A stretch of 64,000 nucleotides of DNA from an uncultured Porphyromonas sp. (GCA_902490315.1 CABUDK010000002.1:1-64000), one strand, 5' to 3'; shown: positions 25,734-34,642, counted from the stretch's first letter. Notes: generated from the letters alone by a model not told the origin. Program-made: numbers and translations.

Positions 25734-28241
25734 TTAACTCTTGTAGTAAGTGCGCTTGATACGCGGTGAGAGCTTAGAGATGACTTCGTATGGTATAGTG
25801 CCTATACGCTCTGCAAGGTCACTCACCTGTAAGCCTGGCACGCCGAAGATGATCACTTCGTCACCCTCTGCTACCTTACCCTGCAGTGGCGAGAGGTCGA
25901 CCATGCAGGTATCCATACAGACGTTGCCCACGATCGGACAGAGCGTGTCGTGGATCATAACGCTCCCCACGCCACAGCTAAAGCGTCGGTCATAGCCATC
26001 GGCATAGCCAATCGGTATGATACCGATCTGCCCGCCAGGAGCGACCTGCCCACGTCGTCCGTAGCCGATAGTCTCCCCGTCAGGGATCGTCTTGATCTGT
26101 AGGAGCGTGGTGCGTAGCTTAGCAACAGGCTCGAGGGTGAGACTACCTGTAGCACTAATACCATATAGCCCTACTCCTAGACGCGCCATATCGTAGTGAT
26201 GATGGTTGTATCGCTCGATGCCCGCTGTGTTTTGGACGTGACGCAGAGGACGATAAGAGAGCTGACTCGTAAGGTAGTCGGCACCCTCATCATAGAGGGC
26301 AAACTGCTGCTCCGTGAAGTCGCTCATCGTCGGCTCATCGGCAGCTGCTAGGTGTGTAAAGATGCTCTGCACCCGTATCAGTGGCTCCACCTCGTGTAGC
26401 GTCTGAGCCAGATGCTCTAGGGTCTCTCTATCTGGCGTGAAACCAGTACGGTGCATGCCTGTGTCTAGCTCAATATGAACAGGATAGTGGCTCAATCCCT
26501 GACGCTCCACATGGCGAGCAAACTCACGAAGTATGCGCTCGTTGTAGATCTCAGGCTCTAGGCGACTCTGTGTCATCACCTCAAAGGCCTCGACCTCGGG
26601 GTTCATCACGATAATCGGTAGGAGGATCCCTTTGCTGCGTAGCTCCTTGCCTTCGTCAGCTAGTGCCACCGCTAGAGCTGCTAGATCTTGCTGCTCCAGT
26701 GCCTTAGCCAGCTCATAAGCTCCTATACCGTAGCCCTGCGCCTTAGCCATAACGATGATCCGTGTCTCAGATGGTAGCAGCGCCTTGTAACTCTTCAGAT
26801 TGCTCACCAAAGCCTCGAGATCTATCTCTAGCGTGGTCTCGTGCACCTGCTTAGCTAGGTGCTGTACGATACGCTCGAACTGGAACTGTCTAGCCCCCTT
26901 GACCAGGATCTCCGCCTGGCTGATGGTGCCGAGCAGGTCATCGGCAAGGAGTTGGTCGGTCGTCTCGTAGAAGGCGGTTTTCCCTTCCCCACTCCTCTGG
27001 AAGTAGTCCTGATAGTTGCACAGCTCCCGTCCCACACCGATGAAGAGCGTATGCGGATACTGTGCGATCATCTCCCCCACCTGCTTGTAAAGATCTCGTG
27101 GTAGCTGAGCACTCTGTAGGATGTCGGAGAGGATGATGACCGCCTGCTGATGCGAAGTAGCGGTGCGCTGCTTCTGAAAGTCTAGCGCGATGCGTAGCGA
27201 GTTGATGTCGTTATTGTACGCATCGTTGATCAGTCTATTGCCTGCCTGCCCCTCCTTGACCTCCAGTCTCATCTCGATCGCCTCTAGAGTCGCAAAGCGC
27301 GCTAGCACCGCCTGGCGCTGAGCCGTCGTGAGTGGCAGGAGACCAATGAGACAGAGACAGTGGGTGGCGTTTTGTATGGAAGCTTGGTCCGCAAAGGGAA
27401 TGGTCACCGTGCTGCTCTCATCCGCATGCTGAGCTGTAATGGTTGTAGTGCCGTCCCCTGAGTTGCTGTAGGAGACGTGGTAGTAAGCTTTGCCTGGGGT
27501 AAGGCTCCAACCGATTGCTTTGTCCGAGAGCCCTAGGTTGTCAATGCCTCGCTGTATCTCATCGCTATCGGCATCGTAGACAAAGTGGTCGGCATCGACG
27601 AAGAGCTGCAACTTCTCCTCGATCTTCTGATTGAGCGAAACGAAGTTCTCTTGATGCGCCGCTCCAATGTTGGTCAAGATACCGAGCGTCGGCCGTATGA
27701 TGCGCTGGAGACGTAGCATCTCCATCGGCATCGAGATCCCCGCCTCGAAGATAGCGAGCGTATGCTCCTCCTCCATATTAAGTATAGAGAGCGGGACGCC
27801 CAGCTGCGAGTTGTAGCTCTTTGGCGAGCGCACGATACGATAGCAGCCTGAGAGGAGGTGATAGAGAAACTCCTTGACGACCGTCTTACCATTGCTTCCC
27901 GTAATGCCGATGACTGGGTAGTCGTAGCGCATACGCCAGTGGCTAGCAATCTGCTGGAGCGCACGGAGCGTCTCCTGCACCTGTACGATATTGGCATCAG
28001 GATAGCGCTCCACGTAAGGCTCGATCGGCTCACAGATGAAGAAGGCACGCACCCCATGCTCATAGAGCTGGGGAATATATTTATGTCCGTCGCCCGAGGC
28101 GGTACGCATAGCGAAAAAGAGGCTGTCACTCGGTGAGGTGAGCTTACGACTATCGGTCAGGATATGCCGTATCGGACGCTCATCGACGAGATGCGTCTGG
28201 ATAGGACGAAGGTACTCAAGGATGTTTTGCAGTGTAGACAT
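25734..28241 (-). CDS. bifunctional MurF ligase / alanine racemase
   Basis: The 835-residue fusion joins two consecutive cell-wall steps. Residues 1 to about 465 are UDP-MurNAc-tripeptide:D-Ala-D-Ala ligase (MurF) with the ATP loop GITGSNGKT (112-120) and NDAYNNDINSL. Residues from about 470 are alanine racemase with the PLP lysine at 500 (VMAKAQGYGIG) and the C-terminal IGIIPIGYADGYDR and NVCMDTCMVDL. This fusion is known in Bacteroidetes. The DNA frame opens at 28304, but that would overlap the upstream GSCFA gene and add 21 unrelated residues; the ATG at 28241 gives the family start. Confidence 0.94.
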   Translation of the reverse strand: MSTLQNILEYLRPIQTHLVDERPIRHILTDSRKLTSPSDSLFFAMRTASGDGHKYIPQLYEHGVRAFFICEPIEPYVERYPDANIVQVQETLRALQQIASHWRMRYDYPVIGITGSNGKTVVKEFLYHLLSGCYRIVRSPKSYNSQLGVPLSILNMEEEHTLAIFEAGISMPMEMLRLQRIIRPTLGILTNIGAAHQENFVSLNQKIEEKLQLFVDADHFVYDADSDEIQRGIDNLGLSDKAIGWSLTPGKAYYHVSYSNSGDGTTTITAQHADESSTVTIPFADQASIQNATHCLCLIGLLPLTTAQRQAVLARFATLEAIEMRLEVKEGQAGNRLINDAYNNDINSLRIALDFQKQRTATSHQQAVIILSDILQSAQLPRDLYKQVGEMIAQYPHTLFIGVGRELCNYQDYFQRSGEGKTAFYETTDQLLADDLLGTISQAEILVKGARQFQFERIVQHLAKQVHETTLEIDLEALVSNLKSYKALLPSETRIIVMAKAQGYGIGAYELAKALEQQDLAALAVALADEGKELRSKGILLPIIVMNPEVEAFEVMTQSRLEPEIYNERILREFARHVERQGLSHYPVHIELDTGMHRTGFTPDRETLEHLAQTLHEVEPLIRVQSIFTHLAAADEPTMSDFTEQQFALYDEGADYLTSQLSYRPLRHVQNTAGIERYNHHHYDMARLGVGLYGISATGSLTLEPVAKLRTTLLQIKTIPDGETIGYGRRGQVAPGGQIGIIPIGYADGYDRRFSCGVGSVMIHDTLCPIVGNVCMDTCMVDLSPLQGKVAEGDEVIIFGVPGLQVSDLAERIGTIPYEVISKLSPRIKRTYYKS

Positions 28242-28260
28242 TATAGTTGTGTAATAGGGG

Positions 28261-29262
28261 TCATAATGATTCGATGATGGAGGGTATGCAGAGCTTCTCA
28301 CCATATTGCTCCTGGTAATGTGCTATGCGCTCAGTTTTCTGTGCCTCTAGTCGCTCGGCTCCATGCGGAGTCTTAGGGCGATGCTGTGAGAGCTTACGCA
28401 GACGCTGAGCCGCCTGACGCATCTCCACCTCACGCGCCTCTTGGCTTGCCCAGTATGCGACGAAGTGATCTGCGATATAGTCGATCGCCTCTTCAGACGG
28501 ATGAGTCAAGTCACTAGCGTAAAAGCGATAGTCCCGCAGTTCGTCATGCAGGATCTCATAAGCGGGGAAGTAGTGACAGGCGGGTAGCTCACGACAGAGC
28601 GTGTCGCAGAGGATACGTAGCTTGCTTTTTGACAAATTGCTCTCCGCCAAGCCGTCCTGTAGATAGCGCACGGGACTAACGGTCAAGATTACTTGCAGCG
28701 GATGCTTTGCAAGGAGCTGTGAAAGCGTATCAAGCATACGCTCCTGTAGTAGGTCAAGGGGAAGGTCCCGTCTGTCGAAGAGACGAGCCGGGAGTTGCTG
28801 GCAGTTTGCCACGGCACGGCCACCCTCTGCCAAGTAGTAGACCTGTGTAGTACCCAGTGTGATCCAGAGCCAGTTCGCCTCCGCTAGTCGGCTATGAGCC
28901 GTATGCCAGAGCTGAGCGATCGCCTCTTGCGCCTCTTCGAGACTCACGCCATAGATCGCACTGTGGTGGCGCAGACTATAGTAGAGTCCGTCGCGCTCTA
29001 TAATATAAGGAGTGTAATCGGGTCGGTGCTCCTCATCGAGTAGCAGATCCTCTAGCGTATCGCAGATGCTGATCGGATTGTAGAGCGTACCGTAAGGATT
29101 GACCAGTACGTCATACCCGAGGTGTTCCATCCGTTCGCCTATGTGCTCACTAAAGCAGGAGCCAAGTGTCAAGATACGATCCCCATAGCGCCCCGCCATA
29201 GACGTCGGCAGAGGGGCTATCTGAATCGGTGTGAACCACTGTATGGATCGGGAGGTGAGCAT
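28261..29262 (-). CDS. GSCFA-domain protein
   Basis: The 333-residue protein contains the family's name motif LGSCFSEHIG near residue 31, then VNPYGTLYNPISI, an SGNH-hydrolase-like arrangement, and SDLTHPSEEAIDYIADHF with a likely catalytic Asp-x-x-His near residue 260. GSCFA proteins resemble GDSL/SGNH esterases and are often found beside the MurF-Alr fusion in Bacteroidetes (from general knowledge); an envelope acyl-group role is plausible but unproven. There is no signal peptide. It begins just inside a -7 box at 29293 and is followed after 19 bases by murF-alr. Confidence 0.88.
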   Translation of the reverse strand: MLTSRSIQWFTPIQIAPLPTSMAGRYGDRILTLGSCFSEHIGERMEHLGYDVLVNPYGTLYNPISICDTLEDLLLDEEHRPDYTPYIIERDGLYYSLRHHSAIYGVSLEEAQEAIAQLWHTAHSRLAEANWLWITLGTTQVYYLAEGGRAVANCQQLPARLFDRRDLPLDLLQERMLDTLSQLLAKHPLQVILTVSPVRYLQDGLAESNLSKSKLRILCDTLCRELPACHYFPAYEILHDELRDYRFYASDLTHPSEEAIDYIADHFVAYWASQEAREVEMRQAAQRLRKLSQHRPKTPHGAERLEAQKTERIAHYQEQYGEKLCIPSIIESL

Positions 29263-29292
29263 CTAGTGAAGTGTCAAGGCGCAGAGCCACCA

Positions 29293-29300
29293 CAAAGGTA
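29293..29300 (-). promoter_or_regulatory. -7 promoter box for GSCFA-murF/alr
   Basis: The minus strand reads TACCTTTG, about 30 bases ahead of the GSCFA start codon and directly after the terminator of the upstream pair. Confidence 0.55.
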
Positions 29301-29321
29301 CAAAAAAGCGGGTAGCACTCG

Positions 29322-29357
29322 GCTGAGCACTACCCGCAATTCAGAGGAAACAGCGTA
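29322..29357 (-). terminator. terminator of the two-barrel operon
   Basis: A GC-rich stem (GCGGGTAG...CTACCCGC, 29328-29357, with two central mismatches) is followed on the minus strand by TTTTTT. It lies 28 bases past the stop of the gene at 29385. Confidence 0.85.
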
Positions 29358-29384
29358 TCTGATAGTGTATTAGTGAGTCGTCCT

Positions 29385-30290
29385 CTAGAAGCGGGCCACG
29401 ATTCCTATCGAGTAGTCTCGCGTGCTCACCTCAGCCTGTGCTGACGGCATGGTACTGAGCAGACTAATCTGTCCGAAGAGTCCGAAGAAGCCGTACCCTA
29501 TCTCGCCGCGCAGATCGACTCCGAAGGGACGCACGTTGAGATCATTATCCACGAGCGTATTGACACGCTCATCGAGCGAGCGGGTACGAGAGTTTTGCAG
29601 GCAGACGATCTTAGGAACGACCGCTAGCGAGCTCCACGCATTCGTCTCACCCCACGAGAGCGACAGACCTACGGGCATCTCAATAGTAAGGATATCTAGC
29701 TGCGTCCGTGAATAACCCACATCTGTCGACTCCTGCTTTAGGACAGTCAGCCCCTCATCGTCACGCTGCATAGCGTACTTCTTATCAAAGGCAAAGCTAC
29801 GCCCCACAAGCGAGGTCCCTACGTTGAAAGCCCACGGACTACGACCGATCTGAAGGATGCCATAGATACCAAACTCCCCACGAGTAGAGCACCAGAAGCG
29901 CTGCTTGCCAACCCACTCAGGAGCCGTAAAAAGGTTCCAACCGAAGGAGGCTACAAAGTGATAAGAGACATCTCCCATGAGTGTCTTGTAGATGACGGGC
30001 CGTCCGTCTTGCTTATGGACCGTACTGACTCGGGAGCGGTTCCAAGCAGATTGACGACCACCTCTCGTCCATACCCTATCTATATAGAGTGGTACGTTTT
30101 GCTCCTGTCCCTTCGGAAGTCGGCTCGCCACCTCTATCTGAGTATCTTTCTCACCTCGCATCACATAGACCGTGCGGTCAGCTAGCTGGATCGTATCACA
30201 CGATGTCCCTGTCTGCCCTGCAGCTCCTAGCGTAGAGAGCAGTAGGGTGACTAGTGCAAATAAGGGTAATGTATAAACTCTTGAGTACAT
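29385..30290 (-). CDS. predicted outer-membrane beta-barrel protein
   Basis: The 301-residue protein has a signal peptide (cut near LGAAGQ, residue 25), an N-terminal polar region, and from about residue 95 alternating strands ending SIGIVARF, an outer-membrane barrel signature with a terminal Phe. No specific family is recognised. It shares layout with the upstream neighbour (a GRS(F/Y) strand near the middle, then an acidic loop and a strand before xxPVGLS/LPITLG), so the two are likely diverged paralogues. They are separated by 13 bases and share one terminator. Confidence 0.75.
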   Translation of the reverse strand: MYSRVYTLPLFALVTLLLSTLGAAGQTGTSCDTIQLADRTVYVMRGEKDTQIEVASRLPKGQEQNVPLYIDRVWTRGGRQSAWNRSRVSTVHKQDGRPVIYKTLMGDVSYHFVASFGWNLFTAPEWVGKQRFWCSTRGEFGIYGILQIGRSPWAFNVGTSLVGRSFAFDKKYAMQRDDEGLTVLKQESTDVGYSRTQLDILTIEMPVGLSLSWGETNAWSSLAVVPKIVCLQNSRTRSLDERVNTLVDNDLNVRPFGVDLRGEIGYGFFGLFGQISLLSTMPSAQAEVSTRDYSIGIVARF

Positions 30291-30303
30291 AGTTACGATA
30301 CGA

Positions 30304-31215
30304 TTAAAAGGTGATACTTAGTCCAGCTGTGAGGAGACCCTTGTTGTTGTACCCGCTCATAGCGTCTTTGACGAGGAGTAGCGACTGAGGCGTATAGTGC
30401 ACGTATAGTCCGATAGGCCTAAAGTCGATAAAAGCACCATAAGTCATCGACAAGGGCGGCGTAGCCTCTGTCATCGTACGCTCCTTGTGGCGATTGCCAT
30501 ACTGCTTGTGCATTACATACTCCTTGTACTTGATCTGTGGGATCACCTCGATGCCGATGCGCATACGACTGTTCATCATAGGACGCATCCCCAGCGTGAT
30601 CGGGAGCGATATATAGCGTGTCACCAGCTTGCTCTGACGTAGCCCTATCTCCTCATCGTAGTGGTCTTGATTCAGTGCGTTGAGTTCCTTATCTGATGTG
30701 AAGTAGTAGCCATCACGTAGGCTGTAGGAGCGCCCCTCCAGAGCAAAGTCAAAGCCAACGAAGTAGCGCCCCTTGATATAGTACCTATACCCTATCGGAG
30801 CCACCATATAGTGGTTGAAGCAGGGGGTAGCAGCATGCGCGAAGGCATCTCCCAGCATCATCGTCGAGCCGAAGTAGAGCTTCGGGAAGAGACGTATCGT
30901 ACCCCAGCGAAAGCTGTTGTCATCGTAGAGTCCGAGTGCACCTCCTACGCCCGAAAGGCCCTGACGTAACTCACGATCTAGCGAGAAAGCGTTCGTCTCC
31001 ATACGGCGCACACGGTGCCGCTCGTTGTAGTCGACGAGTGTCACATCGGTCTGATCTTTACTAGACTCTATAATGACTTTGTAGTCGTCTCGCTCGATGA
31101 TTGTGTCTGGAGCGAGGGTCGCTAAGGGGGTTGCCTCTAGCCAATTCGTGGCAAAGAGAAGAAGTAAACCTGCCAACAAACCTCCTCGTAGCGAAGCGTG
31201 TAAATGATACTGCAT
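30304..31215 (-). CDS. predicted outer-membrane beta-barrel protein, paired with the next gene
   Basis: The 303-residue protein has a somewhat long signal peptide (basic residues near Arg10, hydrophobic to about residue 30, cut near LEATP), then a polar segment and beta strands from about residue 105 to the terminal LTAGLSITF. The pattern YYIKGRYFVGFDFALEGRSY and ISLPITLGMRPMM is typical of PorT-like or OmpA-like small barrels. Function is unknown. It is the first gene of a two-gene unit with a -7 box at 31262. Confidence 0.75.
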   Translation of the reverse strand: MQYHLHASLRGGLLAGLLLLFATNWLEATPLATLAPDTIIERDDYKVIIESSKDQTDVTLVDYNERHRVRRMETNAFSLDRELRQGLSGVGGALGLYDDNSFRWGTIRLFPKLYFGSTMMLGDAFAHAATPCFNHYMVAPIGYRYYIKGRYFVGFDFALEGRSYSLRDGYYFTSDKELNALNQDHYDEEIGLRQSKLVTRYISLPITLGMRPMMNSRMRIGIEVIPQIKYKEYVMHKQYGNRHKERTMTEATPPLSMTYGAFIDFRPIGLYVHYTPQSLLLVKDAMSGYNNKGLLTAGLSITF

Positions 31216-31261
31216 AGGTAGTTGTGATATGAGTCGGTTAAAACGATGTTTGTTACTCCGA

Positions 31262-31269
31262 CAAAGTTA
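31262..31269 (-). promoter_or_regulatory. -7 promoter box for the two-barrel operon
   Basis: The minus strand reads TAACTTTG, about 46 bases before the start codon at 31215. No clear -33 box. Confidence 0.5.
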
Positions 31270-31340
31270 GAAAAATATCACTAACCGATGAACACTTCCT
31301 CCACTGAAACAGGGTTGATACAGGATAAGTCCATCAATGT

Positions 31341-31538
31341 CTCTATGGAGGAAATCGGAAGTTGGAGGAAATCAAGCAATTTCTCCGAGGAGATCCTGGA
31401 TTATCCAGTGAGGAACGAAAAAACTCTTCCGAACTTTGATTCCTTTCTTCCGAAGTTTCATTTCATTCTTCCGAACTTTTATTTCAGCCCTCCGTGGGGA
31501 ATTTTCATTTGCTCCGTGGAGCTTTCCGATTTCCTCGG
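31341..31538. repeat. CCGAAG-core intergenic element, copy 3
   Basis: Three central units (CTTCCGAACTTTGATT, CTTCCGAAGTTTCATTTC, CTTCCGAACTTTTATTTC) lie 21 bp apart. The flanking arms contain GGAGGAAATC-type sequence on the left and its inverse GATTTCCTC on the right. It fills much of the 31270-31640 gap between the barrel operon and the lipoprotein gene. Confidence 0.7.
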
Positions 31539-31553
31539 TATACGTGTAACGGT

Positions 31554-31583
31554 TGTAGGGACGCACGGTCGTGCGTCCCTACA
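31554..31583. repeat. isolated perfect palindrome of the GTAGGGACGCACGG family
   Basis: A perfect 14-bp inverted repeat (TGTAGGGACGCACG with its complement) has a two-base loop. It is a collapsed solo form of the larger elements at 827-936 and 46143-46265, placed 15 bp after CCGAAG element copy 3. Confidence 0.75.
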
Positions 31584-31640
31584 TTGCGCTATACGTTTCG
31601 TCCTAATCTCTCCCCCACTCCGACTCTCAGCGATAAAATA

Positions 31641-31671
31641 AGGGGCAGAAACCGCTTAGATCTCTACCCCT
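31641..31671 (-). terminator. likely terminator of the small lipoprotein gene
   Basis: The stem AGGGGCAGAAA / TCTCTACCCCT (31641-31651 with 31661-31671, two mismatches) is followed on the minus strand by TTATTTTATC. It lies about 55 bases past the stop of the gene at 31725. Confidence 0.6.
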
Positions 31672-31724
31672 GTACTTTGTCGTAGGACTATGTCTCTATA
31701 AATATATCGCGCCTTATAGCTTGA

Positions 31725-32162
31725 CTACTTGACAAGCGTAAGACCCATCACAGGCATCGGAGAGACGGCTCCACCTTCCTGCGCATAGATTAACAGGATA
31801 TTGGAATCCCAGTTAACCTTCATGATAAACTGCTTGACATCCCCTTCTAGCTTCACCGTAGCTGGATAAGCTTTTTGCGTAGCATCATAGCTATAAGCCA
31901 CTGGGACTGTAATTTTCATATTTCCATCAGACATCGTCAGCTCACCCGTCGTCTGACTGGTGAAGTAAAGCTCGCCTGAAATTTCACGATCTTCGTCTTC
32001 GATGTCAAGCCCTGGGATATTAAGATCGGTCTTCCAGCGGGTATTGACAAGCGCCTCTTTGGGGTCCTTGTCTTTGGGATCCTTCTTGCAGGAGCTGAGC
32101 ATCAGAGTGGTGCTGGCTAGCAGCATGGCTAGGCAGATGCGGATTAGTTGTTCTTTTCTCAT
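31725..32162 (-). CDS. small lipoprotein of unknown function
   Basis: The 145-residue protein has a lipoprotein signal peptide with LSSC (Cys25), followed by a charged KKDPKDKDPKE spacer. The rest looks like a single small beta domain (LYFTSQTTGELTMSDGNMKITV; VAYSYDATQKAYPATVKLEG), similar in size to lipocalin-like or META-like domains of Bacteroidales lipoproteins, but I cannot assign one. It has its own -7 box and a terminator. Confidence 0.8.
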   Translation of the reverse strand: MRKEQLIRICLAMLLASTTLMLSSCKKDPKDKDPKEALVNTRWKTDLNIPGLDIEDEDREISGELYFTSQTTGELTMSDGNMKITVPVAYSYDATQKAYPATVKLEGDVKQFIMKVNWDSNILLIYAQEGGAVSPMPVMGLTLVK

Positions 32163-32213
32163 TGTGTATTGGGTTGTTTATTGGTTTAACGCTTGCTAAG
32201 GTACTGCTTTTCC

Positions 32214-32221
32214 CAAATATA
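32214..32221 (-). promoter_or_regulatory. -7 promoter box for the small lipoprotein gene
   Basis: The minus strand reads TATATTTG, about 50 bases before the start codon at 32162. It abuts the stop of the upstream gene at 32230. Confidence 0.5.
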
Positions 32222-32229
32222 GGGCTCTC

Positions 32230-33567
32230 TCAGAGATGCGGGTGCTCGAGCTGTCGTATCTCCTGAGCAAGTGCACGCAATGCCTTGCGAGCTGTGGGTA
32301 GCTCACGCTCGAGCTGTAGGATCATCTCGGTTAGGTCGGCATCGCTACCACTATGCTGGTGGTAGGCGGTGCGAAGGCGAGCCAAGGTCTGCTTCTGCTC
32401 GGTGAGCTGCTTCTGCTGGGTCAGATATTGATCGTAGAGGGTCGCAGCCTCGGCGGAGTGAAACTGCTCGCGGCTAGTGTAGATCAGATCCGGTGCCACG
32501 ACGAAGGCTCCCTGAGAAGCGTTGCTGTGGGCAGGCTGTGCGGTTGTTTGCTGGCTCAGCAAGGCGGTGTAGTCTACATCCGCCCGCTGCGTGATACGAT
32601 AAGGGCGCAGCATAGCGTACTGACGCAGGAGTGCGGGGTCATTGGACGGAACCTCCGTTACCTCGCCATCATTGTAGACAAAGCGATAGACGGTGACCAT
32701 GCCGTGGGGAGCATAGCGGTCGGAGACGAGGTAGCCGAGATGACGCTCAGCATTGAAAGCGAGAAGCAAGTCATCGCCCGTACTGTTGTACGGGAGTCCC
32801 AGTGGGACCGGCTGCAAGTAGCCGCCCGAAGCAGTCTGGCGGGTCATATAGAGGTCTCGCTCGCCAAGTCCGTGCTTGCTAATAGCTGAGAAGTAGAGCG
32901 TGATGCCGTCAGGGGCTAGCGTGGGGTAAGAGGGAGCCTCTAGGCTGTCTGGGATGGCGGTAATAATCGTAGCATCCGCTTGGAGGGTTGTGGGGATCGG
33001 CTGATTGGCAAGGAGATCGCCATAGACGAGACGCACGGGTGCCTCGGGACGCTCTCGGAGCGGTCTGATGTATCGATCGCTTCGCTCGGTGAGGAAGCCT
33101 AGTCCTAGGCTGTCGCAGGAGAAGACTTTGACGCCTTGTCCATTGAGGTAATTGGCTAACTGCTTTCGTGCAATGGTGACGGTGTCGGCCACTTCTAGCC
33201 AAAGGACGTTTCCCATGAGCCGGCGTAGCGCATGCAGTCGCTCAGCGTAGAGGTCGGTGGCGTGATGCGCCTTGCGCGCTCTGCTCTGCTTCTCGAGCGA
33301 AGCGGACAGCTCGTCTAGTCGTAGCTCTCGGAGGTAGCTCTCCCAGAGAGCGGGCAGATACTTAGCATTTTGATGAGCGAGGTACTCATAAGCCGAGACG
33401 GCTAGGTCACTGCGTCCTCGCTTTGTAGCCTGCTCCACGAGCTGCGTGGCGGTAGCTACAGAGGGCTTCGTACGAAAGGCTTGCGTGAGCGAGTCTAGCT
33501 CCTGACCTTGGACCATAAAGAATGGCAGTGTGAGGAGGCAAACGAAGAGGACGAGTAGACGCTTCAT
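32230..33567 (-). CDS. exported protein with PD40 beta-propeller-like segment and C-terminal coiled coil
   Basis: The 445-residue product has a signal peptide (cut near FMVQGQ, residue 21), a helical TPR-like region to about residue 110, and a WD40-like/PD40 segment around residues 205-310 (SYPTLAPDGITLYFSAISKHGLGERDLY is the hallmark). A long Gln/Leu/Glu-rich coiled coil runs from about 370 to the end. The order TPR then PD40 recalls periplasmic OmpA-type proteins such as PorE of type IX secretion, but the OmpA domain is absent. No partner genes of that system are seen here. Role unknown; periplasmic location likely. Confidence 0.8.
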   Translation of the reverse strand: MKRLLVLFVCLLTLPFFMVQGQELDSLTQAFRTKPSVATATQLVEQATKRGRSDLAVSAYEYLAHQNAKYLPALWESYLRELRLDELSASLEKQSRARKAHHATDLYAERLHALRRLMGNVLWLEVADTVTIARKQLANYLNGQGVKVFSCDSLGLGFLTERSDRYIRPLRERPEAPVRLVYGDLLANQPIPTTLQADATIITAIPDSLEAPSYPTLAPDGITLYFSAISKHGLGERDLYMTRQTASGGYLQPVPLGLPYNSTGDDLLLAFNAERHLGYLVSDRYAPHGMVTVYRFVYNDGEVTEVPSNDPALLRQYAMLRPYRITQRADVDYTALLSQQTTAQPAHSNASQGAFVVAPDLIYTSREQFHSAEAATLYDQYLTQQKQLTEQKQTLARLRTAYHQHSGSDADLTEMILQLERELPTARKALRALAQEIRQLEHPHL

Positions 33568-33570
33568 GGG

Positions 33571-33621
33571 GGATTAGAGATTAGAAATTAGATGTTAGAG
33601 ATTAGAGGTTAGATATTAGAG
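33571..33621. repeat. TTAGAG-type tract (purine strand on +)
   Basis: GATTAGAGATTAGAAATTAG and similar units fill the gap between the start of the PD40 gene and the panE terminator. No partner tract in inverse orientation is nearby. Confidence 0.75.
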
Positions 33622-33623
33622 CA

Positions 33624-33668
33624 AGCGTCTCGGAGTAGTCAGACGAGATCCGACAGCTCCGAGACGCT
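33624..33668 (-). terminator. terminator after panE
   Basis: A perfect 12-bp stem (AGCGTCTCGGAG at 33624-33635 with its complement at 33657-33668) and a 21-base loop lie six bases past the panE stop. On the minus strand it is followed by TCTAATATCTAACC, from the repeat tract, rather than a pure T run. Confidence 0.7.
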
Positions 33669-33673
33669 GATGA

Positions 33674-34636
33674 TTACTGCTGCGCGATGCGCTGCAAGAT
33701 GCCGGCGTAAGCCTCTTCGTAGTATGGTGCTGAGAGGTCTAAGCGACGACTCTCACGGACCACATAGCCGACAAGGCTCTCAACTTCGCTCTGATGATGG
33801 TTGCGTAGGTCGCTATTCATCGAGGTGGTCGTGGCGGGTGGCATGCGCTCTATGCGACGAAGCGCTGAGGCGACTGGATCGGCATCACTGATGCCCCAGC
33901 CCTTAGCACGGTAGAGCTGGCAGAGCTCTTCGGTGAGTCCGATAACAAACGCACGATGCGCACCAAGCAAGCCCTCGACGTTGCAATCGTAGTAGCCTGT
34001 TGCAGCAGCAGAATTGGAGAGCATGAGGTACTTCTTGCGCACCTCCTCCATAGGATCGTCGGGGATGACGAGGTCGATGCCCGCAGCTTGAGAGATCTGG
34101 AGGAGTCGCTCTTCGCTAGCCGTTCGCTCACTACCGATGGGGCGTGCGAGAGAACCTATATAGAGTCGCTCGTTGTCGGAGTGGCTCTCCACTACACCTG
34201 GCTCTGTGCGCCGTGCGGTGATATAAGCAACACCCGCCCAGCGCTCGACCTCTGCGGGGAGCATCGTGCGGAGCTGCTCGTGGATGTCTAGTCCATTGAG
34301 CAGGGGCAAGACAGCACTCTCTTTGGTCAGATAAGGCTGGAGCGGACGAATACTGTCGGCCAGGTCATAGCTCTTGGTCACGACAACTAGATAGTCTATC
34401 GGACCCAGCTCCTGCGGATCGCAAGTGACGCAGCTGGGGCGCACGATGGTCTCTGCCAAACGCGGCGAAGAGATGCACAAGCCCTCACGGCGTACACGGT
34501 CGTAGTGTGCGCCTGGACGCATAAGGTAGGAGACGCGCAACTGGTCGGGATGCTCCATGGCGTAGCGTGTCCACAGCCCACCGAAGTATCCGCCAACGCC
34601 TCCTAAGCCTAGTATAACAATATGAGGAGGTCTCAT
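33674..34636 (-). CDS. panE: 2-dehydropantoate 2-reductase (ketopantoate reductase)
   Basis: PanE reduces ketopantoate to pantoate with NADPH in pantothenate and CoA synthesis. The 320-residue protein has a Rossmann N terminus with GLGGVGGYFGG (Gly10, Gly12, Gly15), a C-terminal helical domain with the LMLSNSAAATGYYDC region (Lys-Tyr-x-Met-like and Asn) and NSDLRNHHQSEVESLVG, where the Glu is catalytic. It lies six bases after lpd and is the last gene of a four-gene minus run. Substrate identity within the ApbA/PanE family is likely but not certain. Confidence 0.88.
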   Translation of the reverse strand: MRPPHIVILGLGGVGGYFGGLWTRYAMEHPDQLRVSYLMRPGAHYDRVRREGLCISSPRLAETIVRPSCVTCDPQELGPIDYLVVVTKSYDLADSIRPLQPYLTKESAVLPLLNGLDIHEQLRTMLPAEVERWAGVAYITARRTEPGVVESHSDNERLYIGSLARPIGSERTASEERLLQISQAAGIDLVIPDDPMEEVRKKYLMLSNSAAATGYYDCNVEGLLGAHRAFVIGLTEELCQLYRAKGWGISDADPVASALRRIERMPPATTTSMNSDLRNHHQSEVESLVGYVVRESRRLDLSAPYYEEAYAGILQRIAQQ

Positions 34637-34642
34637 GACTAA

